DNA of 37,035 nt, from positions 1-37,035 of the forward strand of contig JBBHKE010001705.1 in the NCBI GenBank assembly GCA_037447655.1. Reading direction: 5' to 3'. A program made the position numbers and the translations under genes. Positions within the stretch are counted from its first letter, which is position 1. Each line of letters begins with the position of its first letter. This stretch comes from Zygnema cylindricum. Lineage: Eukaryota; Streptophyta; Zygnematophyceae; Zygnematales; Zygnemataceae. Below are positions 20,599 through 29,700 of this stretch, piece by piece. A model generated the notes under the pieces. It was not told where the DNA came from. It ran no database searches and saw nothing but the letters and a program-made list of their open reading frames with translations.

Positions 20599-21215
20599 TA
20601 CCGCGAATCGTAATTAGAGCAAATGATGTTAATTTGGTCGCTCCAAATTTCGACTCTATCACGTCAAAAAGAGTAAATGATTCTAATTTTTTTATTATTC
20701 TAATTTAGGTAAGGTTTAATTAACGTAAAAAATTATAATATAGGTTTGTTTAAAATATTGTGGAGTAAGGACGACGTCCGACCATGCAAATTATACTTTT
20801 ATAAGTAAAAAGGTACAAATAATGATTTAATAGAATCGGGCTTGCACGTGAAATGGCACTAAACAAAAAATCAATCATATCGAAAAAAAGTCGTTTGCAT
20901 AACCCTCGTCCGTTGACAACATCATCGTTAGTGTGAACATTAACTGACATTAAACGCGACAAATAGTACTAACGTCATAATGACGTCAAAACTATACGGA
21001 CTTACAAATTTTGTACGTCTACGTAATTTAGTGTTCATAATTTCAGCGCGGATAATTATAGCCGACATAACCCAATATGGAGTACTTAAATAAATTAGAG
21101 TAAACTTCCTCTGTGAACAAGTTTTATCACATAAATTAGAGTGCATTACTCTAAATGTTTTTTTTTGTTTTTATACTCTAATTTTTTCATTACTCTAATT
21201 ACGATTCGCGATGTA
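20599..21215. mobile_element. Foldback MITE, TACACCG family (innermost insertion)
   Basis: The left end TACCGCGAATCGTAATTAGAG and right end (other strand TACATCGCGAATCGTAATTAG) share the 18-bp core CGCGAATCGTAATTAGAG. The interior has TTCAGCGCGGATAATTATAG, shared with the copy at 8174-8637. It lies within the 20235-22469 element, making a three-level nest. A short GTACT repeat (about 21213-21231) abuts its right end. Confidence 0.82.
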
Positions 21216-22073
21216 CTGTACTGTACTGTACCTGATTGTGCACATTTATGAAGGAGGCGTGATAAAATATCCTACAACCAAGATTTTGTCGTCGAACAGG
21301 GTGGCTTTGAGGTCCGAAGGTACACGCCATTTGCCACATGTAAGTTATAACTTAAAGTCCGTCGTGGATCGACTCTGACTTTTACAAGTGGACCAATAGA
21401 CGCGTCCAGTAAGCGCAAAGTGTCATCTGTTGAATTTTGTGGGCCTCACTCATCTTGCAACAATCTAGCTTCACAAAGCAAAAACTCTCTCACAGGTCAC
21501 TCAGGAATCTTCCGAAGCCACAAATAATTCACTCACAAAGTAAATGCACACTTGCTCAAATTTTCCTCACAAGAATAATCACTTTATTATCTCCAAGTTC
21601 TCTTTACAAGGCTTCACTTATCTTTGTATCTCAATTCTCCATCATGTCGTGTCAGAATGGAATCTATCGCGTACATGTTTTCTTTCGATTGGATGCACGT
21701 ATATTCCTGTTCTGACGGCGAGCGTCGTTAAAGATTCCAAAAGCAAAATGTCTAAAGTCGTATTCGTACTACTAACCGCAAAATAAAATACGTGAATGTA
21801 CATTTTGTACGTTCGTGTTTTGTCGTTGTACTAGCGGTGTACAATTTCTACGTTCCTGTTTTGTTGTAACCAAATCGGAAATTTGAAGAAAGCAGCCGCA
21901 ACAAATTCCGGTTGACCATGGATTGTGGTGGAGGCGTCACGACACATTCTTCAACAAACTTGTTGTGGTGGTTATCGTCGTATCCGATTCCTGCCTGTCT
22001 GAAGGCGCGTGGCATATGTACGAAGGCGCGCGGCTCGTACGTGACCTTTTCACGCGTAAACGTTTTACACGCC

Positions 22074-22131
22074 CGGTAAATGGCTAGTGTCCTCCCTGAA
22101 GACACTACTTGAGGACACTGGCCATTTACCG
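22074..22131. repeat. Hairpin-forming inverted repeat
   Basis: CGGTAAATGGCTAGTGTCC on the left pairs with GGACACTGGCCATTTACCG on the right, about 21 bp per arm with one mismatch and a 16-nt loop. It sits in the subterminal part of the nested family B element. It may be a transposase-recognition structure or the footprint of a smaller foldback element. Confidence 0.8.
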
Positions 22132-22586
22132 TACGAAGTGACCTTTTTCTTCGAAAACTCATAATAGGATGGTCGATGTTATCGCCCAAAAGTTTGGAGA
22201 ATCTTGACGAATCTCCAGTAATCATGTTTTGAAAAAAAAAAAAAGTACGGCCTTGTACGGCAATGAGCTGGATTTGTACGAAAATGCACTTTTTTTGGTA
22301 AACAACCCCATTTTTCGCCTGATGGAGGTTCACCCTAAAAGTCTGGAGAATCTTAACGAATTTCTGGTAAACATCTTTTGTAAAAAAAAAAAAAAAACAG
22401 TACGGCTTAGTTCGGAAAGGTACTTTCTCCAATAAACAACCCCACTTTTTGCCTGATGGAAGGTTACCCTTACAGAGGCCTTAGTTACATCGCTTATCGT
22501 TTGTAAACAAGTTTTTACATACGCGTTATGATTTGAGTGGCTCCACGTAAGTTGACGATCAAATCTCTAAAATCGTGAAAGATTTA

Positions 22587-23540
22587 GGGTATGTCCCCAT
22601 GTAAGTGATACTTTGAAAAAGTATTCTGGACTGTAGTGAAGTGTTCGGTACTACTTTGAAAAGCGTCCCTATGTGCGAAAATGGAATCGGAACTTTGAAA
22701 TGTGACGGGTGTAGACGTAGGTACAACTTTGTGACGGTTGACGACGACTACGAAATTGTTGACCCCAACAAAAACAGCGACAGTTGTAGACAACTACAAT
22801 TTTGTAATTTTATGACATGGCAGATGTTTAGGGTTTTGTAGCATTGTGACGTCACGCTCACTTGTAACGTCACAGATTCAAGAACTTTTGGCCATGGATA
22901 CCCGATTTCATTTTTTCAACCTTTTTCACTCTACTTGCCATAAAAATATACATAAAGGTAGTCAAAATATTGTTTTTTCAAATATCTTTCATTTCATACC
23001 AGTTTTGTCGTGCCTCATTCTAAAAAGTGTGAGATAAAAGTGATAGTGTGAGAGGGAGAGGGGAGAGGCGAGGACGATGCAAAATTCTACCGAGGACCCA
23101 TGAATGAAATTGGAGGTCCGAGACCCCTGAAGATTTTTTCCGTACATCCTCGTCTTTACCGTACATGCACGTGACGGGCAGGGAGAAAAATAGTGAGTAC
23201 TCTCCCTCGTCCTAAAATTTTCCTACTCGTGTGGCGCGTGCGTGGGTCATTTTTCATTCGTTGTTTGGGCGGTACTTTCCCTAAAATCAGGTCGCGAGGT
23301 GATTTTTGATGAAGTTTTTTGACGGGCTGGATTCTCTTGCCCGGGGGTCAAAAAAAGGAAAACGCCAAAATGAGTTCACATGGCGACATACATGAAGTAC
23401 ATTCAATGTATCGACTTGAGGTTTGCTGTACTTTTAAAGAATTGATTTTTTTGTAAGGCTAAAGTTTTTCTCGTACGGAACTGCGTTTTCGGTGAAAACG
23501 ACAGATTAAAGTCGATACTTTAATACATGGGGACGTACCC
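22587..23540 (+). mobile_element. PIF/Harbinger-like non-autonomous element, family A (copy 3, complete)
   Basis: Ends are GGGTATGTCCCCATGTAAG and, on the other strand, GGGTACGTCCCCATGTATTA. Flanks are TTA on both sides (22584-22586 and 23541-23543). Interior blocks match the copies at 6324 and 18601 in order. At 954 bp it has no transposase frame. It splits the outer family B element, whose sequence resumes with TTAGAAACCGACC. Confidence 0.85.
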
Positions 23541-23790
23541 TTAGAAACCGACCATTTTCGTATAAAATCCCGTACTTGCGTATTACGTACGTGTACTTCG
23601 CAAGTGTACCGCGTCAATGTACCTCAAAGATCTCCTTCACTCTGCTGACTTTCAGGAAAAAAACCGTATTTCTTTTCGGCAAAGATTTTACGGTCACCTT
23701 GTCCGAAGGCACGTGACTTTGGGGACGTGTGAATTTTCATTTTTTATCGACGCACGTGTCTATCGTCCAGGTGTAGCGAATTGAATGGTT

Positions 23791-23835
23791 CTGTAATGGT
23801 GAACTCACCTCCGCGAGGTGGGTTCACCATTACAG
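23791..23835. repeat. 45-bp hairpin
   Basis: CTGTAATGGTGAACTCACCT and AGGTGGGTTCACCATTACAG are reverse complements apart from one mismatch, separated by the 5-nt loop CCGCG. The hairpin lies in the right arm of the outer family B element and could be a terminator-like or foldback structure; no transcript can be inferred. Confidence 0.85.
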
Positions 23836-24049
23836 AGGGGATGGAGCGATTGATTCGCAGATGAAGACCAAAATGTAATCGGACGGTCGATGTTTTCTCG
23901 CGGATACTTGGAGAATCGCAATCTTATTTTTTGTAATGTTGTTCTCAAGATACTCACGGAAATATAGTACGTCATGGTACGGGCAAGTACAAAATTCTAT
24001 ATTAAACCTCACTTTTCGTCTGATGTAACCATACCCTAAATTGAAAGTT

Positions 24050-24190
24050 TTAGGATGACGTTAATTGTACTATGGCTTATACATATTTTTCGTACGGCAA
24101 AATATTTTCTCGTTGCAGATTCAATTTTTGAGGAAAGCGACAGAATTAAAAACCTTACTTTTGCACATGGGTGCACCCATGGTCGTCAAA
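24050..24190 (+). mobile_element. Family A 3'-end fragment
   Basis: The sequence CGTACGGCAAAATATTTTCTCG and AGCGACAGAATTAAAAACC up to ACATGGGTGCACCCATGG parallels the last about 110 bp of the family A elements (compare 23430-23535). It immediately follows the outer family B element. It is truncated and degenerate. Confidence 0.55.
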
Positions 24191-24302
24191 AAGCTTTCCA
24201 AACCCATATCTGGTTTTTGTCCTTTGTAGAAAAATGTCCTTTGTTTTTTGCGTATTTCTAACGAGCTTTTCGTCGCGACGTGCTTCCCTAAAGAGTAAAG
24301 AC

Positions 24303-24523
24303 TACACCGCCAATCGTTATTAGCGTTGTGTACGCTAATTCCTTCCCGATTTTTTTATATTTTATTCTCAAATATAATTATCCACACTATTTAAAACAAA
24401 CCCTAATTCTCAATTAGAATAGACGATTTCTTCGAAAATTTCCAAATTCCCAATTAGCGTTAACCACGCTAATTATTCGTATACGCTAAAAAAACTTACA
24501 CGCTAATAACGATTGGCGGTGTA
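24303..24523. mobile_element. Short foldback MITE, TACACCG family
   Basis: TACACCGCCAATCGTTATTA starts the element and its perfect reverse complement TAATAACGATTGGCGGTGTA ends it; the perfect pairing continues for about 24 bp in total. The outer TA may be the target duplication. At 221 bp it has internal AT-rich sequence including CAATTAGCGTTAACCACGC and no ORF. Confidence 0.88.
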
Positions 24524-24724
24524 AAGTCCATTGATTTACATGGATCTTGGTGACTCCAAGATCAAAGAAACATGAAAATGGCCCGGGGAAGTCTCCGAAG
24601 GTGATGCCACGTGTCAATGATGAGTCATACTCTGTCATTCTTGCTTGTCTCTGGACAGCGGTTTCTAATTTATGACGGCGCTTTTTGTCTGTCACATCAT
24701 GTACGGTTTTTTATTGGATCCAAG

Positions 24725-25182
24725 CATAGTTCAAAAGTAGGCGTTTCTATTGTAGGTCTTTTGTCGGCGCCTTCATCGTAAGTTGTGTTACGGGCTTTTC
24801 ATGTGATCGTCTTAAGTCGCTACTTTGATCAGCGACCGTTCGATCGTCCAAATCTGACGATATTCCTATCGTAAGTTGTGTTATAGGCTTTTCATGTGAT
24901 CTTCTTAGATCGCTACTTTGATCAGAGACCGTCCGATCGTCCGAATCTGACGGTTAAAATAAAACGTCGCTCAAAACTCACATAAAAAGATTCTTTTGTC
25001 CGGTTTTTTTTTTCAAATTTAGACATGACGTTTAATTCTCTATCGATCCATGTGTAACTCAACCATGTTACTATTTTATTTCATTTTGCGGCCAATACAA
25101 TATGGGTCTTAAGGGTATATTGTATTTTTTGCGTACAATAGGCATATTGTATGGGTGTACTTTCACCTACTTTTGAACTATG
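24725..25182. mobile_element. hAT-like MITE, family 2 (copy 2)
   Basis: Ends are CATAGTTCAAAAGTAGGCG and, on the other strand, CATAGTTCAAAAGTAGGTG. Flanks are GATCCAAG (24717-24724) and GACCCAAG (25183-25190), 8-bp duplications with one mismatch. Compared with copy 1 it contains an extra internal direct duplication of about 90 bp: the CGTAAGTTGTGTTA to AATCTGACG unit occurs at about 24777 and again at about 24870. No coding capacity. Confidence 0.9.
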
Positions 25183-26065
25183 GACCCAAGTAACAGGGAA
25201 CGAACATGGTTCGAATATGATGTCGCAAACATAGAAAAAGCGCTTTATAAAGTCCGCGAAATGAAAAGATATCGGCTGGCCGTATATGGAATTCCGATGT
25301 GCGATTTGCGAAGATGGAGCTCATCGCCTCATCCCTCTGCTGGTTATGCTGGTACAGTTTTGACATTTGTCCTGTTTGTCAGAACATTAATGCGTACGCT
25401 GGCCGTACTCCCGCTAAATGCCAGTGGTCTGTCAAAATTCTCGGCACTCTCGTTTGAGGTCAGGTTCCAATCATATTTTGTCCGTAACGGCAGGTACGGT
25501 ATCTGATGATTTGCGTCTGCGTTGCGCCAATTGTCCGTACGCATTTAGGATTTTCTGTCGTTGACTCGTTGGCTTTTTGCCCATCAATCAGGGGGCTCCT
25601 TTGTTTTTGTTGTATTCACACCTTTTACACTGCCATTTTGGTGGCCAATTGCAAGTCTAAACAGACAGAGTTGCTTATGTTCATCATGTTCATATATATG
25701 TTATTCCCCACCACCTCATTTGTTAGATGTTCACACTATTTTTGACGTTTACGCCAGACAGCTCAGCAGTCGAGGTCCGTTTTGCTGGCGAATCACAGCC
25801 AAAGATTCGGCGGCAAATTCTATGCAAGTGCTATTTATGCTCATTACCATAAACCAAAGCTCCCAAAGCTGATTTGAGTGATTTCTGTAGAGGCAAAGGA
25901 GAGGCCCAAAGGCCAAAGGCGCATAGGTACGATCCAATTCTGAACTATAGTCAGCAGAATTGTACACATGAAACGTGCTGCAGCTGCAGTGTACTGCCTG
26001 CAACTACGCCTATGCCTATATACAGTCCCGTACAATCCAATCACACTTCCGTAGTCCGCAAGAAG
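25183..26065 (+). other. Unassigned DNA with a 108-codon frame
   Basis: A frame from ATG 25180 to 25506 begins inside the end of the hAT-like MITE, so its ATG is transposon-derived. Its first about 55 residues are charged (NRERTWFEYDVANIEKALYK) and end just before a GT (GCTG/GTACAG) that could be a splice donor. I recognise no domain. It might be a relic exon cut off by the MITE. The remainder to 26065 has only short overlapping frames on both strands. Confidence 0.3.
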
Positions 26066-26267
26066 ACACCGTGAATCGCTATTAGCGTTTGAGAAATATA
26101 TAACGTGGGATTAATTCACGGTGATCTACTCTAGTAATAGTACAAGAAACGAGGACAATTTTTGACCGCTTACTGGAATATCAATATCATCTCTATTTTG
26201 AGTTCGTAGGTCAAAATATTTCAGCACTGAAATAATGTTAATAACGATAATATTGATTCACGGTATA
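26066..26267. mobile_element. Short foldback MITE, TACACCG family (degenerate)
   Basis: The left end ACACCGTGAATCGCTATTAG pairs with the right end, which reads TACCGTGAATCAATATTATCG on the other strand. The first about 11 bp pair well and the subterminal part less so. A second internal TTCACGGTGATC lies near 26116-26127. It is about 200 bp and lies about 530 bp upstream of the MAP70 start codon. Confidence 0.7.
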
Positions 26268-26797
26268 GTTCCCCGCAAAGCGGCGTCGGATTTTCACTGT
26301 GTACTGATTCTATTTTCGACCATATTCCCAGCAGGGTACTGAACACTGCAAGATTCGCCTTCAATCCCGTTTGTCCGCTCCATGTCTGAACTTTCTTCTT
26401 CTATTCATGTCTCTCTGATCGCAAGCTTGTTTCTGACTTTGTTTTTTTTTTTTTTTGTGTCGAAATCCCCTCACGCTTTCATATCATCAATTAGTGTCTG
26501 CAAAGCTTTATCACATTGCCGTTTGGTAAAAGTTTGAAAGTACGCTTCACTTCGCAGTTTGGAATTTCATCTCTTCTAGACCTTTTGTGATAGGCCATCC
26601 ATTGACCCTAGATACTGGTTCTAACTACACGGCTTCATCAACAGAGCCGCGTTATCTACCCGGGGTGTCCCTAGGAACCATCTTGTTGGTTCTTACATAC
26701 AGGAGTTTATTACAATCACAAATCGCAGCTTATTGTAGTTACAAGCATTGAGCTAATCAGGGACAGTGTTTGTTAGGATAATAAAGCACCTGTCAGC
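26268..26797 (+). promoter_or_regulatory. MAP70 upstream region and probable 5' UTR
   Basis: This 530-bp stretch lies between a MITE and the MAP70 start codon. It contains CT-rich pieces (TTTCTTCTTCTATTCATGTC, about 26391-26410), a T-run at 26441-26456 and no convincing TATA box that I would fix as the promoter. Plant 5' UTRs are often CT-rich, so at least part is probably transcribed. Transcription start and any 5' UTR intron cannot be set from sequence alone. Confidence 0.4.
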
Positions 26798-29700
26798 ATG
26801 GCTGATGACTCAGGGACAGGCCAATCAGCTATCAACAAGACAAACGGAAATGCAGGATTGCTGAAAGCTAGGGTTGGGGGAGCTTCTCCTAAACTGAATC
26901 CAAGGTCCTTATCAGTAGAAAGGAGTAGAAGAAGAAGCTATCCTTTGAAGGCGAATGGCGATGCGGATACTTCGTTGGTATCCACAAGTTTATCTGCAGA
27001 TCCTCTGAAACTTGAGCTGAACAGGCTGGAAAACGCGCTTAAAAGTATGTGGTTGTATCAGGCACTTTCATATATTTCCGGTCTATGTTATTTATCTGCT
27101 TAACAGGCAATAGTAATGCTGTGTAACTTAATGTGTGGTTATATTTTCTGGCTGAATGGAGGTGCTTTCTATGAGCTTCTATAGTTGATGTAGTCCTCTA
27201 AAAGTTTTAATTATTTGTACACTGGGCGTGTCCATCCAGTCAATGGATTGACCTGCTAAAGTTGTCTCCTTTCTGCCAAAGTATAAGAGCATTGCAAACG
27301 GTTTGCTCTCATTTTTTGAGATTAATTCCACTTCTCATGTTAAATTTTTCTCTAATAGTTACGATGCAAGGTGATGGGTTCAGTGAAAGGACATGAGCTG
27401 GAGAAAGTGGTTGCTGAGGGGAAGGCCTTGAAGCAGACAAATATTGGAAAAGACAAAGCAATCAAATTGGTGAGCTAAAAGATATTTTTTTGAAAGTTTA
27501 TTTACCTCTCAGGCATGTTTTCAATATGTCTGTTTCATGTTGAAAAAGGTTACCAATTGCCAAGCATTCATAATGTGTTCTTTTGCTTCTTCTGTCTGTA
27601 AGTCTGTTGTTCACCTTCTTGGAAGGTCAGTGGATATTGTTTTGGCAGTATTGCAGGAACATCATTTTGTGTTTCTTTTTGAAGGAATTTTCTTCGTTTT
27701 GGTTGTGCCAGTTGAAAGACGAGCTCGATAATCTTCGCGAAAAAAATTTAATTACTGAAAAGCAACTGGAGAGTAAGGTAAGCAGACACCATGCTGTAGA
27801 GCTGGGCAAGTGATACGCAAGTTTAACTGCCTTCGAACTGGGTGAATTGGAGTGTTGCTCTATCCTTGTTCTTTGAACTTAAAGTTCTTGTCATGTATCG
27901 GTCAATGAAAGAAGCACCATCCTTACGGATTTGCTCTTTTGAAAAAGGAGTCACATGCTGTACTCATGGTTTTTGTGGACTTCCTGTATGGACGTTTTTA
28001 GCCCTGCTTTGGAAGGATGAAAAATGTTCATTTGGCAATATGATGGCATTGTTAAATCACATTTTTCAATTGTTTGTTTTCTGTTGAATTGACAAAGAAC
28101 TATCACCAAAGTTTTGTCATTTGTTCTTTTTAGATTTTGGAGTTAAAAAAGGCAAATGATGAGAAGAAAACGGCCCTTTCCTCTCAAGCAGCAGCAGAAG
28201 CAATTATGAGGCGACTTCAGGCTTCTCAAAAGGACAATACTTCACCTTCTATTGAACTTGCACTTGCTCCTGTTGAAGCACAGCTGAAAGTGGCGCTGAA
28301 AGAGGTCAGTCTTTATATCTTTTGTCTGACCTTTGAATTGCCATTTTTGTTCTTGACGCAAACTCAGGGAGAAGCATCTTCAAAGATAAGTTTTGTGTTT
28401 GGATGGTCCTCATGTTTTCAGGTTGCTGACTCGTATAGCCAATGAGTGTAGTATTCGATTTGTGATTAAACGTTGAGTTTGACTTGTTGTCTTGCAGGTA
28501 TCAAAGTTGCAAGAAAATAGCAAGGCGCAGGAACGCCTTATTCGAACAAAGGAAACAGCTCTTATAGAAGCTGATAAGGCTGTTGCTGCTGCTGAAGAGA
28601 AAGCAAAACAAGTTGAGGAAATTCAAAATAAGAACCACAATCTTGCTAAGCAGATTGAAGCATCACAGGTACTGTGAACTAGGATACTGACACAGTATTG
28701 TTCTATTTCAATTTACATGGTAGGTGCTAAATCAGGACAGTGAGTGACAATAGCAAGACAGTGTGGAAGCATGTTTTACTCACTAATAGAGTCTTCTTTT
28801 GCTGAATCTCTGCAGGAAGAGAACAAGACTCTGGACAAACTGTATAAACAAAAGGTGGAAGAAGTCAAGAAGCTGACAGCACAGGTATCATCGTTGGAAG
28901 AAGCTCTAACAGCAGCTGGAGCCGCTGCAAATACAATCAAAGACTATCAACGACAAGTCCAAGATTTGCAAGTAAGTTTCATTATGTTTTTGGCCGTTTT
29001 TCAGAAAAGCTACTGACATTGGTACATGTGTGAAGTCCTGCTTATGTGCAGTTTGTGGTTTAAGTTTAATAGGAACGTCGGCGATTACTGGCACAGTAGC
29101 GCGATTTATTGCGTATGTGTAGTTTTTTATTACACAATCAGTCAACAACAACCCTAACTTTCTGCACTTGGGCTGTTCCTATTGGAGTACACTTTTCTGT
29201 ACGATTACTGCAACTACTAGTCTGCAAAGCTAGGAATCGCATGTGTAATTTATCTATGAGTCTGCAGATTACAACTAATAAATGTTATACTGGTACCAAC
29301 GCCACTCATATTTTAGCCATTAGAAAAATCAAATCAAATGACATTGATGCGCTGTTGGAAGGAGTATGTCTATTTTCTATTGCAGTTGGAAGAATTTTAA
29401 GCTACTTTTATAACAAGAAACCTAGGTTCAGTTTCTTTTCAGTACGAAGGTGTGTGAATTGTGATTTAATTGGAGTATTATTAGATGCTTCGAAACACTA
29501 TCGTGGGAGAACCAAACTGCTGCATCCCTTTTTTTTATATCAGTAATGGTAAAAAGCGGGATTGTTCTATCTCACGTTTAGTTACGATGTGAGAATGACA
29601 ATTATGTCATTCGGAAAGGTTTTACTGGAGTAATTTTTTATGCTATATGAACAGTGTGAGAAAATCGTACTAGAAAATTGGAGACAAACTCAGAGGGGAC

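Larger units (their letters stand above)
20235..22469. mobile_element. PIF/Harbinger-like family B element (nested, 2.2 kb)
   Basis: Inverted ends GGGTAACCTTCCATCAGGC are identical on both sides for 19 bp. Flanks are TTA (20232-20234 and 22470-22472). The related sequence near 1094 shows the unoccupied site as GTATTACAGAGG. Terminal-like motifs are reiterated inside the left end (CCTTCCATCAAGC near 20259, TTTCCATCAGGTC near 20320) and right end (a second GCCTGATGGAGGTTCACCC near 22337). It contains a foldback MITE at 20599-21215 and a hairpin at 22074-22131. At 2,235 bp it could once have held genes, but I see no transposase or Myb-like domain. Confidence 0.85.
20177..24036. mobile_element. 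PIF/Harbinger-like family B element (outer), split by two nested insertions
   Basis: Ends read GGGTATGGTTACATTAGG on the left and, on the other strand, GGGTATGGTTACATCAGACG. Both flanks are TAA (20174-20176 and 24037-24039). Removing the two internal elements (20235-22469 and 22587-23540, each with one TTA) leaves about 665 bp. The remaining pieces are contiguous in the relative at about 816-1165, which confirms the order of joining. A 45-bp hairpin at 23791-23835 lies in its right arm. No transposase ORF. Confidence 0.8.

Noticed and set aside
21848-22432. 194-codon minus-strand frame
   Set aside because: It crosses A-runs (poly-Phe on the other strand), hairpins and transposon termini, and shows no domain; it is a chance frame in a family B element.
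27360-27469. MAP70 exon 2 starting at the upstream acceptor AG 27358-27359
   Set aside because: Joined to exon 1 it reads into TGA after about a dozen codons; the acceptor at 27382-27383 keeps phase and restores the family spacing after LNRLEN.
29109-29546. 145-codon frame within MAP70 intron 6
   Set aside because: No domain, no supported splice sites, and the surrounding exons join in phase without it.
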